Assembly (NCBI GenBank): GCA_000733355.1
Contig: JNVV01000024.1
Location: forward strand, 95,262-159,261
DNA: 64,000 nucleotides
Direction of reading: 5' to 3'
Origin: Falciphora oryzae
Taxonomy: Eukaryota; Ascomycota; Sordariomycetes; Magnaporthales; Magnaporthaceae
Each line of letters opens with the position of its first letter. Positions within the stretch are counted from its first letter, which is position 1. Positions 20,957 through 32,098 of this stretch are shown here, one piece after another. The position numbers and the translations under genes were made by a program. Under the pieces are notes generated by a model that was given only the letters and a program-made list of their open reading frames with translations, was not told the origin of the DNA and made no database searches.

Positions 20957-22817
20957 GTTTGCTGCTCACGCCGGCGTGGAGTGTGGGAGGGTTTGTATTT
21001 ATTTTGGCTGAGCCGTGGTTGCTGTTGTTGTCGGCCCCCTGCCCACCCTGTTTCCAGCGGACCCAGGCGTGGTTGGGCTAGCACGGGCGTGGAGGTTAGC
21101 ACTGTAGGCGAGAGACTCCTGCCTCCTGGCCGGCACGCGCTACAGCAGCACGAAAAAAAGGGGAGGGCGCAGACAGCCCTGGCACGAACCACAGGAAGCC
21201 CCTTGCTCGCCCTGCTCCCCCGAGTCCGCAGCACTGACTCGGGCCTGTTATTTGGGTCCACAGACTGCGATTCGCAATGTCTGGTGCCATTCTCATTTGC
21301 TAGCACATGGGTGGGCGACATGCATTAGGCCTTAGGCTTGCTGCATCCTGCAGCAGTGCCGGCGATCCTTTCCGATAATCGCGAGAAGGAAGGGGTAGAC
21401 TGGGGCAGCAGTAAGATCACGTCGAAGGGAAACAGACCGCCAGACCCTCCCAGTTTAGATTCCAGAATGCCATCTCCTCAGACAGATTCCGGCCGCCCCA
21501 ATGGCCGCAGAGGCCGTTGGGGTCCCCAGGCACCGTTTGGCGGCAGGGATGGGGATTTTGCTTCTCGTTCTTATTTTCAGGCTGGCCGTCTCAGCTTTTG
21601 GGCGCGAGGCCGCATCGGGCAAGGCGCGATTGGTGCTGCAAGATCAGAATGGGCCGGCGTTCAGGCGGGCCCATTGCAACACCACCCCTAGCCCCCCTCG
21701 GCAGCCGTCCAACCCTGGCTGGCGGTGCCTTTTTGGTACCGGAGCACGCATGAAGCGCCTTCGCCATTCCGCCGCTGGAACCCGGCCTTTTCGGCCCAGC
21801 AACGGACCCCCGCGATAGAGGCACGCTATTGCCGATGCATGCTTGGGTTCCGTGCCAGTGTGCTCCTAGCATGGAGCCGATTGATGACGGCGCTTGCGGC
21901 GGATGCTGTTCTCGTCTCTCGCCGCATCGCTGCCAAGCGAAAGCCGGTGCTGTTTTGAGCGGCCGGCGTGTTCCCCTCGAGTAGAGCGACAGGCTGTCTG
22001 TGAGTCCAAACCAAGACGACATTACGGCGGCTCCGGTGCTACCCTCTGGAGAAAACGAAATAAAATTCCTCGCGGGTGGCGCGGCTTGCTTTTGCTCGCC
22101 ACAGGCCGCAGCCCGAAACAAGTACAACCCTAGCAGAACCTCGGTCTTTGGCCGTATCCCCTGAGGCCACTGCGTCGGCCTCCGGCACTGTTTCTTCGAG
22201 AGTGGCTACCCACAGCACTGGCACGGGCCGCCCGGGCATCCATTGCCACAGACTGGATTCAGTACCTATTTAGTAGTATCGACATGTTTCGCTGGCACAT
22301 GTCAAGCGCCATCACTACCGCGCTACCAAGATACGGTTAAACTTATTGGAGTCCGTCGGGCACGCCATCTTAACCCAGACTAACGAGCGAGACGAGGCCT
22401 TTTGTCGCCAGCCAGGCTCGGGCTTGGTGCTATGGTGCTAGACCGACAAAATGCTCTTGCAGACGCATCCAGAACTCAAAGTTTGCATGGCTGAAGTCAA
22501 TTCCCGCAGGCTGGACGTCCACATCTCGCATCTCAGGGGCTCCGTCTAATCATCCAGGCGCCAGCGGAAGCCGGCCCGGTTGTTCTCGTGGAGTCCTGCC
22601 GGCATCTCATGTTCCCTTGCATGTCAGCTGCTCCACAGGTTATGCAGCTCCCGTGTCCCCTTTCACAAGAGGCCCGCCCTGGGTACTGGCCCCTGCACTC
22701 GCTGTCTCCCGGGCCCACGCACCGCCTCCCTGTCCCACGGCTGTCCTCGTCGTCCCGGCAAGCCCTATAAGCCCCTCTCCACACACACTTTTCAACAAAC
22801 AAGTCTCAGGCTTACCA
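20957..22817. other. Intergenic region upstream of the F-box/WD40 gene and the tRNA pair
   Basis: Only short frames with non-coding composition were seen on either strand. The region includes the F-box/WD40 promoter at its left end and the 5' flank of tRNA-Glu at its right end. Confidence 0.5.
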
Positions 22818-22918
22818 TCCGATATGGTGTAGTGGCTAACATCCGGCACTCTCAAGAGAGGGAGATTTCTCCCTCCTGAGTACCTGCCGAGCCCGGGGTT
22901 CGATTCCCCGTATCGGAG
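22818..22918 (+). tRNA. tRNA-Glu (CUC), with intron
   Basis: The acceptor stem TCCGATA pairs with TATCGGA. The T arm is CGGGG-TTCGATT-CCCCG, and the anticodon stem CGGCA pairs with TGCCG. The anticodon loop reads CT-CTC-A, with CTC at 22851-22853. An intron of about 29 nt (22855-22883) follows position 37, the canonical place for nuclear tRNA introns, and contains its own GGGAG/CTCCC hairpin. The mature tRNA is about 72 nt and ends with discriminator G at 22918. The acceptor sequence is typical of fungal tRNA-Glu. Confidence 0.93.
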
Positions 22919-22923
22919 CCACC

Positions 22924-22996
22924 GCCCGGTTAGCTCAATCGGTAGAGCGTGAGACTCTTAATCTCAAGGTTGCGGGTTCGACCCCCGCATCGGGCT
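22924..22996 (+). tRNA. tRNA-Lys (CUU)
   Basis: The acceptor stem GCCCGGT pairs with ATCGGGC. The D arm contains TAGCTCAATCGGTAGAGC. The anticodon stem TGAGA/TCTCA closes the loop CT-CTT-AA, so the anticodon is CUU. The T arm is GCGGG-TTCGACC-CCCGC. It is 73 nt with no intron. It starts only 5 nt after the preceding tRNA-Glu, with no T-run between them, so the two may be transcribed as one precursor. Confidence 0.95.
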
Positions 22997-23037
22997 CAAT
23001 TCCCGGTGCGCCTGTGCTACACAGGTACATCAACCAA

Positions 23038-23050
23038 TTTTTTTTTTTTT
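23038..23050 (+). terminator. RNA polymerase III terminator for the tRNA pair
   Basis: A run of 13 T begins 41 nt after the end of tRNA-Lys. It is the first T-run of four or more after either tRNA, which fits a shared Pol III terminator. Confidence 0.7.
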
Positions 23051-24858
23051 CTTTGCTTCTGTTGTTGAGCTAGTTTGAGGTTGGCGATGTTGATTTGACG
23101 TGCCATCTGGCCTTGGTGTTTCTCCCCTCTGGCCACTCGATCTGCCTTTTACCTTGTTTGGAGATTTTGAAAACCAGGCCTTTTTCCCCTTGCGGTTTCG
23201 TCGCCATTTTAAATCATTCCCAGCGCTTTGGTTTGGTGTTCGCCTTTCGTGTGTATCCCTTTTTTTCTCGTCGCGGCTCCCAGGACTCCTTGCGACTGAG
23301 GGCATCGACTGCCCACAAGCTATAGATATACTTGCTCCCCTAAAATTTTTAAATGAGCAAATTACATCCGGCGACTTTTATCCATAGGATCTGGCGACCA
23401 CTTACACGTTTTCCAGGTTTCCAAGCACGTACAATGGTGATGGCCCCTTGAATGCATCGAGTCAGCACGCTGCCGACTGGAATCATGATCGACACGGAAC
23501 ACCGTGTTGGGCTGCCCTCCATATTTCCATTCGCTGCCTCCTCCCCGTCAACCCACGCCCACATACTGTATGTCAGGCATCGGCTGATCCCTAAAGCGGT
23601 GCGCTCCGTGCAACGCTTCTTGTCCTCGCCCAAAGAAGTCTTCTTGTTCTCCACTTCGCATGGCCAACCTCGATACGCAAGCCGCGCTCCCACGAGCTGC
23701 TTGGGGAGTAAAGCGAGACGCGAAAGACGTCCTGAGCCCGCTGCTCGCCGTCACGTCTAGGAGTATCCATATTCTCGTAGACCATATACGCTGGTAGGCA
23801 AAGCTGGCTCATACAAGACCTACGCCTTTACTTGGAGCGTGGAGATCCGAGGGCTGTGAAGCTGCTCGGATCATGGTCGATTATTCCATCCTGGAACATC
23901 ATTGTCAGGCGCCTCCGCTTTCAGATATGTCCATGGATCAACTCCGATGGCCTGCGAGGCTATGATGCACTGATGGCACAGGCGTGATTCCAAGCTCGGG
24001 CTTCGGGAGCACAGCCTTGGAGTCTGGACTTCTCGCTATGGATGGGGGAGAAAAATACTGCAAACTGAGCAAGCCGCTCCTCAGAGACGGTTCAGGGGCT
24101 CAAGCGCGCATTAAAAACACGGCTAAGTAGAGAATCCTCTTCCTCTCTGCCGATGTCCGTCCCGAAGCAGCCGGAACGGAGGGTCAAAGCCAAAGCCGCA
24201 GTCTTGAAGAGTCGCCGTTTTAGTCAGGGCATAGTCAGCTCTGTGCCTGGCGGATGCCCAGGAGATACTTTCCGTACACATCCTGGAAAGTGATAAGCCT
24301 CTATTCGATCGTTCGTCTAGGCCGTTCATCTGGTGGATGGGAATCGTGAACGTTGCAAGTCGTCGCTTTCATCTGTCTTCTGCGTGCGTCAACGCGCAGG
24401 CGTTGCGCTGAGCTAATCCGAAATAGGAAATATCGTCAGGGGTATTTGTGCACCAAAACTCCATCTTCGGATTTCTTTCGCTTCCCCACCCAGTCCGCGC
24501 CCATCATCACCGCTGCTCGACTGAGAACACGAGCTGCATACCATTTACGGTTCACCTAGAGCTACGCTCCCGTTCCCCTCAAGCCCAGATCTGAGTTGAC
24601 GTGAGGGGCCCAAAGCTTGGGATTGTTTCAGAGCGAGCGAGCTTGTTTCCTGGGCCGGCCGCGCTCTTGACCCGATCGGGTGGTGTCCTCCCGTCTGGGC
24701 TGCCGACGGTTGTTGAACCCCAACCTTCGCCGCCGACGCGGTCAAATTCTGCATCACCCTCGGCCAAGCCTTATTGGAACTTCTCCAACTGGCGGCGGAT
24801 CAAATAGCGCAGAGCCGGATCAAGAAAACAACCCATCCCACGCTCACCGGTCTAGACC
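23051..24858. other. Intergenic region between the tRNA pair and the membrane-protein gene
   Basis: No gene is supported. Frames are short and cross-strand, with no domain signature and mixed GC content. The last few hundred bases are the promoter and 5' UTR of the next gene. Confidence 0.5.
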
Positions 24859-25389
24859 ATGGCGCCTCAACCGCGCCTGCAGCCGACCCCTGCCCAGGGC
24901 TCCTTCCAGCTCCCCGTCGTCTACCGGCTCTTCTTCCTCTTCATCGAGCCCGTCTCGGCCCTGGTCGGCGCGTACTACGCGCACTTCAGCCAGCAGCGGT
25001 ACCTCGAGCTCACCGACGCGAGCTCGTCGCCAACCATCGACGGCGGCGACATCCCGCGGGGCACGACCGTCGTGCTCTCGCAGCTCGCCAACCTGTACCT
25101 TTTCTTCGCGCTCAACGAGGCGCTGGTCCTGCGGTCCACGGGCGACCTGCGCGTCTGGCGCACCGTGCTCGCGCTCCTGCTGCTTGCCGACCTGGGCCAC
25201 CTCTGGACCGTCCGACCGCTCGGCTGGGCCGTCTACTGGCGCGCGGCGGGCTGGAACGCCATAGACTGGGGGAACGTGCCGTTTGTGTACCTAGGCGCGT
25301 CGATGCGCGTCGCCTTCCTGTCGGGGGTCGGGCTTGGAGGAGGAGGGGAAGCTGCACGTGGCGGGCCGGGAAGGGCAAAGACTGCTTGA
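24859..25389 (+). CDS. Small four-helix membrane protein (resembles fungal DUF7704 family)
   Basis: This 176-aa protein has four predicted hydrophobic helices, at about residues 20-42 (RLFFLFIEPVSALVGAYYA), 72-95 (VLSQLANLYLFFALNEALVL), 100-120 (WRTVLALLLLADLGHLW) and 136-156 (VPFVYLGASMRVAFL). The FxxEPxSAxxGA motif in the first helix and the LADLGHLW motif fit a widespread fungal family of unknown function that I recall as DUF7704. No catalytic residues are evident. It is a single exon; the ATG at 24859 follows a GACC context and precedes a short polar N-terminus. The Gly-rich C-terminus is likely cytosolic or luminal tail. The family call is from memory of its pattern, and the function is unknown. 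Confidence 0.72.
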   Translation: MAPQPRLQPTPAQGSFQLPVVYRLFFLFIEPVSALVGAYYAHFSQQRYLELTDASSSPTIDGGDIPRGTTVVLSQLANLYLFFALNEALVLRSTGDLRVWRTVLALLLLADLGHLWTVRPLGWAVYWRAAGWNAIDWGNVPFVYLGASMRVAFLSGVGLGGGGEAARGGPGRAKTA

Positions 25390-26715
25390 GACTGGACGGT
25401 GGACCTGCATGCGATCTGCATGGGAGATCTCTAGTTCTGCCATCAAGGTTACAGGCTGGCGGTTCAGGCGAGGATACGGCAGGGCCGGCTCCTTGCTCGC
25501 CAGCGGGGTTGGCCGTCAGGGTTCAAGAGCAGGTGCGACTATATATTCCCAGGCAATGCACCGTCGTCAACCCAATCTATAGTAGGTTTTCAGCCGGTGT
25601 CTACCGGTCACAGACACGAACTCCGGGTCCGCGTCTTTACTGTTCCTCTTCCCCTGCCACTCGGAGATCTCGGCCGACGAGAGTTTATGATCATCCGATC
25701 AAAGCGGCCCAAGCAAGGAAACGGAAGCGGAAACACGCGTTACCCAATTTGAAGTCGGATGCCGGCCGGTCCCTGGGCTGGACTCGAGCAAGCCTTTGAC
25801 GGGCTTTTGGTTGCGTGGTAAGTAGCCGAGCCGAGCCGATCGCGAACGGGAGGCGAGCTCAGTCGTTGCCAAGCCACTGTGCTCCTCTGGCCCACCTGTC
25901 GGGACGGCTCACTGTCGTCGAGACGGTGCTCAAGATACCCGGGATCGAGATTGCGCCGCTTGCTGTTCTTTGTGCGGTTTCTTTGGGTTGTTTCTACGAG
26001 TTCATGTTCTTTGTTTCTGAGTGTTGGTGTAGTGTCTGTCTAGCGGCATCAACCACTGCCCCTATGCTCATCTCTGCTTGGTGGAAATTTCGGTTCCTCT
26101 TTCCCCGACAATTTTCCACCTTACAGACAGCCGCGGCCTCTTTCGACTAACAGCCATCCCCCATCCACCAAAGTTCAGGTGATCCCCTCGCCAATTCTGC
26201 CGATGGAAGCACTCTTCCAGATTCGGGGATGGCCGCCCTGGCCGGTGGGTTGGTGGGGGTCGGGGCAGGCGACCGAAAACCGGGGGAGAGGGGCACAGTG
26301 AGGGGTTTAAGGCTCGACGCGAGCAGAAAAAGGTGACCCGACGAACACAAACGTCAAACATTGCACACACCATGCTGGGGCCACCAGGCCACCAAGATGC
26401 TGTTGCCGCCCACTACCGACGGATAAAGTCGGCTGGAACGCCGCTGCCTCTCGCGCGGGAGGAGGCAATCTGCAAAACCAGGAGTGACCCGCCCGCCGCC
26501 CCGGAGCGCTTCCTGGCCCACGCCGGCCCCCATGTGTGATCTGTGACGCGGGTTGGCGCTGAATAAAAAGGCGGGGGTTGCTCCCGCGTTTCGGCCTCCG
26601 TTTTCCTTCTAGTCTGACCTTGAGCTTCTGCCGCTGCTGTTTCTTGCTGTTCCGATCTAGCTAGGTCCTAGATCTTTTCCTGTCTCGACACGCGAGCCTT
26701 CCCGCCACCGTCACC
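25390..26715. other. Intergenic region upstream of the alcohol dehydrogenase gene
   Basis: It holds the 3' UTR of the membrane-protein gene and the promoter of the dehydrogenase gene. A CT-rich leader near 26590-26660 precedes the coding start. No other gene was supported. Confidence 0.5.
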
Positions 26716-27990
26716 ATGCCCTATCCCGACAAGTTCACCGGCTTCCAGGTCTACGGCCCGGAGACCTGGACCGAGTTCCACAAGAACGAGTTCCAGCCAA
26801 AGCCTTTTGGCGACTACGACGTCGACATCCAGATCGAGGCCTGCGGCGTGTGCGGCAGCGATGTCCACACTGTTTCTGGAGGCTGGGGAGACCAAAAGTT
26901 CCCCTTGGTGGTCGGACACGGTGAGTAGGGGGATGCGCCAAGGACACGAGCTGGAGCCTAGCACACTAGGCTCGCGCCTGCGCATGAGGCAGATAGAGAG
27001 AACGGTAAGCTGACCGGAAGACCATGATACACTACAGAGATTGTCGGCAAGGCCATCCGTGTCGGCCCCAAGGTGACTCTGATCAAGGAGGGCCAGCGCG
27101 TCGGTGTGGGCGCCCAGTCGTACGCGTGCCTGGACTGCAGGCAATGCAAGAACGACAACGAGACGTACTGCCGCAAGCAGCTCGACACATATGGCGCCAC
27201 CTGGCCCGACACGGGCATCGTGTCGCAGGGCGGCTACTCGTCGCACGTGAGGACACATGAGCACTGGTGAGTTCTGTTTTGTTGATAACCGCGATTTAGT
27301 GTTGCTACAGATGCTAACCCACCCCGACTCCCAACCCCCAGGGTCTTCCCCATCCCCGACGCGCTCGAGAGCACCGTTGCGGCGCCCATGCTGTGCGCGG
27401 GCCTGACGGCCTACAGCCCGCTGGTGCGCAACGGCGTCGGCCCGGGCAAGAAGGTCGGCATCCTGGGAATGGGCGGCATCGGGCACTTCGGCCTGCTCTT
27501 CGCCAAGGCCCTGGGCGCCGAGGTCTGGGCCATCTCGCGGAGCCGGGCCAAGGAGGCCGACTGCAAGGCCATGGGCGCCGACGGCTTCCTGGCCACGTCG
27601 GAGAAGGGCTGGAACGAGCCGCACGCCATGACCTTCGACGTCATCCTCAACACGGCCTCTTCTTTCCAAGGCTGGGACTTTGGCGCCTACCTGGGCCTGC
27701 TCGACGTGCACGGCAAATTCGTCAGCGTCGGCCTGCCCGAGGGCGAGGGCATCATGATGCGCAACCAGGCCCTGCTCAGCAACGGCGTCTTCGTGGGCGC
27801 CTCGCACCTGGGCTCGCGCCGCGAGACGCTCGACATGCTCAAGCTGGCCGCCGACAAGGGCATCAAGTCCTGGGTCGAGGAGATCCCCATCAGCGAGGAG
27901 GGGCTCAAGCAGGCGCTGACGCGGGTGCACAAGACAGACGTCCGCTACAGGTTCTGCATGACCGGCTACGACAAGGCCTTTGCGGCCTGA
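26716..27990 (+). CDS. NADP-dependent zinc alcohol dehydrogenase (ADH6/ADH7, cinnamyl-alcohol type)
   Basis: This is a medium-chain zinc dehydrogenase that reduces aliphatic and aromatic aldehydes using NADPH. It has three exons: 26716-26920, 27038-27266 and 27342-27990. The introns are 117 and 75 nt, both with GTGAGT donors. The protein is 360 aa, the usual ADH6/7 length. The catalytic-zinc ligands are in ACGVCGSDVH and in VVGHE, which is rebuilt across the first splice. The structural-zinc cysteines are in CLDCRQCKNDNETYC. The Rossmann motif is GMGGIGHFGLLFAKALG, and the following ISRSRAKEAD supplies the Ser/Arg typical of NADP(H) preference. The start lies in a good CACCATG context. It may act in aldehyde detoxification; nothing nearby ties it to the PKS. 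Confidence 0.95.
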
Positions 27991-28890
27991 TTTCTTTTGC
28001 CTTGCGCCTATCTGCGGCTCTATTAGTACATAATGGACATCTGCCGGGGTTTCTCTCGGCATGTCTTGCAGTTAAGCAGCGGGAGCGGTTATCAAGAATA
28101 GAAAAAAAAGGGTTTGGCACAGTTGCGAGGTATCCTGGAAAAGCGATGAGATGCAATGCAAACTTAATGTGAGATTTGTGAGGAGGTTCCCAACAGGTAG
28201 GTGGCCTGAAACCGTGTACCTTGGTATTTACAAAGGTATCAAGCAGCCCCCTTGACTAATTTTTTTTTTATATCAAAACTGCCTCCTGGGTTGGCCAGCT
28301 ATTCCCTTTCCTATTCTTTTCCCTATTCCCCTTTCTGGCCTTTGAGGGTCGAGATCGGGCTTTACTCTCGGTCTTCAGCGCGGTAGTGCTGCGCCCGCCC
28401 TTGGTAGAAGCACCTGGTACCTATCGGAGGAGAGACGGATGGCGGGACGTGCTTTCCTTCTACAAGTGGACCTAACCTAGGTGTCAACCAAAGAACCAGC
28501 ACTTCAACAGAGTCCAACGCGGAAGAGGTTCCTCGGGCTTAACTCTTCCTTTCCTCCTCATCTTCCCCGCTCGTTTTGTTCTTCTCCTTTTGCCTACTTA
28601 CCTTTTCTCGTTTTCTCTTTTCTTTCTTTTCCCACATTCTTTTTCTCTCTTCTATCTCCAATCTTCTGCGTGCTACAGATTGGGATGGTAACCTTCTTCT
28701 ATCTATTCTCCCTCCAAGCCCCGCCATCCTCAGATCGACATCACTGCGCCTTCACTAGCGGCCCTACTCCCCAAGGTAGCCAGAACCACAAACCAAAACA
28801 ACAATAGCCAAGCAAGCAACCCTATTGCATCGCATCAAGATTACCAACTAGAAGTCAGTGAAGGGCCGGGCGCGGCAAGTGCGGCCACGG
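27991..28890. other. Intergenic region with CT-rich tract
   Basis: This is the 3' flank of the dehydrogenase gene and the promoter/5' leader of the next gene. It contains a pronounced pyrimidine-rich stretch at about 28545-28680. No gene was recognised. Confidence 0.5.
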
Positions 28891-30240
28891 ATGGCGCTGG
28901 TCTCGGCTTCGGCCTGGCGGTCGCCGCCGACGCTGCTTGACATGCCATCGGAGATCGTCATCAAGATACTCTCGTACGCGCTGGCCTTCAAGGATGACGA
29001 GATCCATCTCCGCTACACGGGCAACTTTTATTTGGGTGCCTCTGTCGACCTCGACGGGAACGCCCTCGCGATCCTCAGGACCTGTCGCATTATCCATCGC
29101 ATCGGCTCAGCTCTGTTCTTTCGGCAAAATGTATTCAACATGGGCGAGCCGTCGCGTGAACTTGAGCTTCGCCCACGCTTCCAAACCTTCCCGCCGCAAT
29201 TCTGCTCGGGCCCCCTCAGCCTCAAGAGCCTGCGAACTATCCGCCGCATGGTTATCCTCCGGAGGCCCGGTCGTGGTTACGATATGTCGCATTACAGAAT
29301 TTCATTCGCAGTGGAGGCGATGGCCGCTCTGGGCGTCAACCTTGACTCTCTTACCATCGTTTTCGACCACCATGAGGCCCTCCATTTGTCCGATGGCAGC
29401 CCAATCAACTTTTTGGCGCTGTGTGCGGACTGCAGCCTCTACTCCTATGCTTCCGAGGCTCTCCCCGCGCTCTGGAAGCTTTTGCTTCTCCGGAGAATCA
29501 ACACATTGCGCTTCATTTCCTACGACGGGAACCGGGATCGATTCCGCGAGTACCAGCTAGCTGCTACCTGGACAGCCCTAGTCCTGTCTAGCCTCCAGCG
29601 TGCTCATTGGGGACAGGGAGAATCAGGACTATCAGTGCCCTACCAGCACACGCGCTACGGAAATTGCGGCCTTATTACGGTGACAAGCGGCATCTCCGGG
29701 TTTACGATGACGAGGAGCAAGTGGGTGCTCTATTGTGGCTGGTGCCACTGTCCACGGGGCCTATACCGGTACTGGCAGGAAGCCGCCTTCGGCGAGTTCG
29801 AGTCGGTGCCCGAGCTTTTCGCCCGAAAGGACTGGGGCGGATTGGCTGAGCAGATCCCAAGGGCGAAGTTGAGCTTTGAGCTACAGAGGCTGCTGGACCG
29901 GAATGGCATGGGCTATTGGGTCGACGGCGAACTTCAACCGGATACAGCGAACTCGACCGAGGATTCAGATACATCTGGGGGATCTTCGGGAACACCAGGC
30001 ACCTCACCCCTGCCCATGAAGAACCCAAGACCGTCCGGTGGGGTCTCAGCATCAGCGACATCGGCTTCGGGGAGCTGGGAGCCGGTACGACCCCGGGAAA
30101 TACAGTTCAGACAAGTGGATGATCTCGGTCGTGGATCCGGATCTGGATGGCAACATCTCGGTCTACATCAACCTACGGATTATCGCGAAGGAAGTGTTCG
30201 TGCTTCACCTAAAGCGAGACGGCAATGGGAATGGTGCTAA
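28891..30240 (+). CDS. F-box/2EXR-like hypothetical protein with disrupted 3' frame
   Basis: The N-terminus (PTLLDMPSEIVIKILSYAL, then LAILRTCRIIHRIGSALFF and RQNVFNM) matches the general pattern of fungal F-box-like/2EXR proteins, which are of unknown function. The uninterrupted frame opens at a GTG at 28858; the first ATG is at 28891. Up to about residue 350 the codons look genuinely coding. From about 29940 to 30240 this frame becomes Ser/Gly/Pro-rich with poor codon bias. Better coding signal moves to a second frame (about 29950-30090, with RYIWGIFGNTRHLTPAHEEP and RWGLSISDIGFGEL) and then to a third (about 30095-30553). The real C-terminus was probably encoded there. The 3' end of this entry is therefore only the literal ORF end. 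Either the gene is decaying or the sequence has two single-base errors. Confidence 0.55.
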   Translation: MALVSASAWRSPPTLLDMPSEIVIKILSYALAFKDDEIHLRYTGNFYLGASVDLDGNALAILRTCRIIHRIGSALFFRQNVFNMGEPSRELELRPRFQTFPPQFCSGPLSLKSLRTIRRMVILRRPGRGYDMSHYRISFAVEAMAALGVNLDSLTIVFDHHEALHLSDGSPINFLALCADCSLYSYASEALPALWKLLLLRRINTLRFISYDGNRDRFREYQLAATWTALVLSSLQRAHWGQGESGLSVPYQHTRYGNCGLITVTSGISGFTMTRSKWVLYCGWCHCPRGLYRYWQEAAFGEFESVPELFARKDWGGLAEQIPRAKLSFELQRLLDRNGMGYWVDGELQPDTANSTEDSDTSGGSSGTPGTSPLPMKNPRPSGGVSASATSASGSWEPVRPREIQFRQVDDLGRGSGSGWQHLGLHQPTDYREGSVRASPKARRQWEWC

Positions 30241-30553
30241 AGTTGATGCCATAACCTGGGAGAATGACCCGGCCTGGGGTGGGGTGGCGATGTCGGAAGA
30301 GAAGGCGAAAATGAGGGCTGTGTATCAATGTCGCAAGATGATCGGGTGCGACTTCGAGGCGCTGCCAAAGTATGAGCGCAACCATCGCGCTGGCTTTGTT
30401 GAAATATCAGGGGGCTCTGAGTCCAATAAAATAGTGTTTCCGTGGCCGGCTTCTTTGGTTGAACATCGTGGCCATCACGGTCAGCCATTCCAAACTCAAA
30501 GGGGCACGAGACTGCCCGCCACCGCCGCCGCCGCCGCAGGGCCCTTGATCTAG
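29940..30553 (+). pseudogene. Frame-displaced C-terminal part of the F-box/2EXR-like gene
   Basis: Two short frames carry coding-like sequence continuing the upstream gene. One (about 29950-30090) reads HLTPAHEEPKTVRW and LSISDIGFGELGAG. The next (about 30095-30553) reads YDPGKYSSDKWMISVVDPDL, ISVYINLRIIAKEVFVLHL and YERNHRAGFVEIS, and ends at a TAG at 30551. Both shifts go the same way, consistent with two single-base losses. I found no intron that joins them in frame. Confidence 0.5.
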
Positions 30554-30899
30554 TGCGGGTGTTCAATAACCCTTGGCTCAGTTTGACAGTGCTCAAACAG
30601 GCGGGCTTGGTTTTTGCAGGTCGCGGTGCCGCAGGAAAGCTGCTCGTCGCGCGCTCAGAATTCGCTCTTTGATGAGTCAGCGCGGCCGGGTCAACATCGG
30701 CAGCCAGCGGGGCTGCTGATGGTCCGTGCACGGGTGAGGGCTCACAAACCCCAATATTGGCAGCCCAAATTCGGGGGCTTGCCTTCAGCTTTTTTTGCTT
30801 GCCCTTTTTTTTGGCAGTTAATTCTTGTCGGAAGCATCGCGAACCGCCCATTTCCCCCTCAACTAACCCAGCTCCCTTCCAGCGGAAAACTCAGCCAAG

Positions 30900-32098
30900 A
30901 TGAGCGCCCCGGCACTTAACAAGATTGTGGCGAACAGCCCGTCGCGCCAGAACCCCTCGGAGCTGGAGACCAGCATCGCTGGCGCCCTCTACGACCTGGA
31001 GACCAACACTGCCGACCTGAAGGCTGCCCTCCGCCCTCTGCAGTTTGTCTCTGCCCGTGAGGTGAGAACTTGAAAAGACACCTCCCGCTCCTTTGCTGCA
31101 ATGACCAATCCAGCCGCGACGAAAACTGGAAAGAGGAGGGAAACGCTTTTCGACGGCGGCGAGAGGATGATGCGCGAGGACGGCCTGTCGGGGCGCACGC
31201 CGCGGACCTCGCGAACCGGCGGAACCCGGCGACCTCGATTGGGGCTCGATTGAGCACGATATCCAATGATCGCGATCTGGAGATCGGGAGAATGCGTCGA
31301 CACCTCGGCCGGCAGCCGAACTAGTCTGGGGCTCAGCGCTGCGGCCAAGCGCCAGCTCGCTGGGCCACTCTCGAAGATGTTCGCGCCAGCCGTTGTCTTT
31401 TCTTCTCCCGCTTCGAATGGCCGAGACTCAGACGATTGTCGGACAACATACCAAAACAAGAGAGGCGTCGTGGAATCGGACGGGAAGCGGTCCATGGATT
31501 GGCATTTTTTTCTTCGAAAATACCATCCTGGAGCTCGCATGCTGATTTCTTTGATCTTTTCATAGATCGAGGTTGGCCACGGCAAGAAGGCTATTGTCAT
31601 CTTTGTCCCCGTCCCTTCCCTGCAGGGCTTCCACCGTGTTCAGCAGCGGTAAGTTTCTTTGTGCCACACTTAGCATCCCCTTGATCTTCTACTTTCTGGA
31701 CATGTGCTGATCCGTCCCCTTCGCCCACCAGCCTCACCCGTGAGCTGGAGAAGAAGTTCTCGGACCGCCACGTCCTGATCCTGGCCTCGCGCCGCATCCT
31801 GCCCCGCCCCAAGCGCTCCAACCGTTCGCGCAACACCCAGACCCAGAAGCGCCCCCGCTCGCGCACTCTGACTGCCGTCCACGATGCTATCCTGACCGAC
31901 CTCGTCTACCCCGTCGAGATCGTCGGCAAGCGCCTCCGCACCAAGGAGGACAACAGCAAGATCCTCAAGGTCATCCTAGACGAGAAGGAGCGTGGCGGCG
32001 TCGACTACCGCCTTGACACCTACTCCGAGGTCTACCGCCGCCTCACCGGCCGCAGTGTCGTTTTCGAGTTCCCCCAGACTGGTGCTGCCGACTACTAG
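30900..32098 (+). CDS. rps7: Small ribosomal subunit protein eS7 (RPS7)
   Basis: This is a cytosolic 40S ribosomal protein of 203 aa, the usual length. It has three exons: 30900-31061, 31566-31648 and 31732-32098. The first intron is 504 nt, much longer than others in the window; the second is 83 nt. Recognisable stretches are [71 protein letters not shown] and [14 protein letters not shown], ending [13 protein letters not shown]. The ATG at 30900 follows a CAAG context and gives the expected MSAPALNKI start. The 3' end converges on dynactin p62, about 330 nt away. Confidence 0.97.

Noticed and set aside
31062..31565. C/D-box snoRNA within the first eS7 intron
   Set aside because: Only an imperfect C box was seen, and the nearest CTGA candidate lies hundreds of bases away, too far for a C/D snoRNA.
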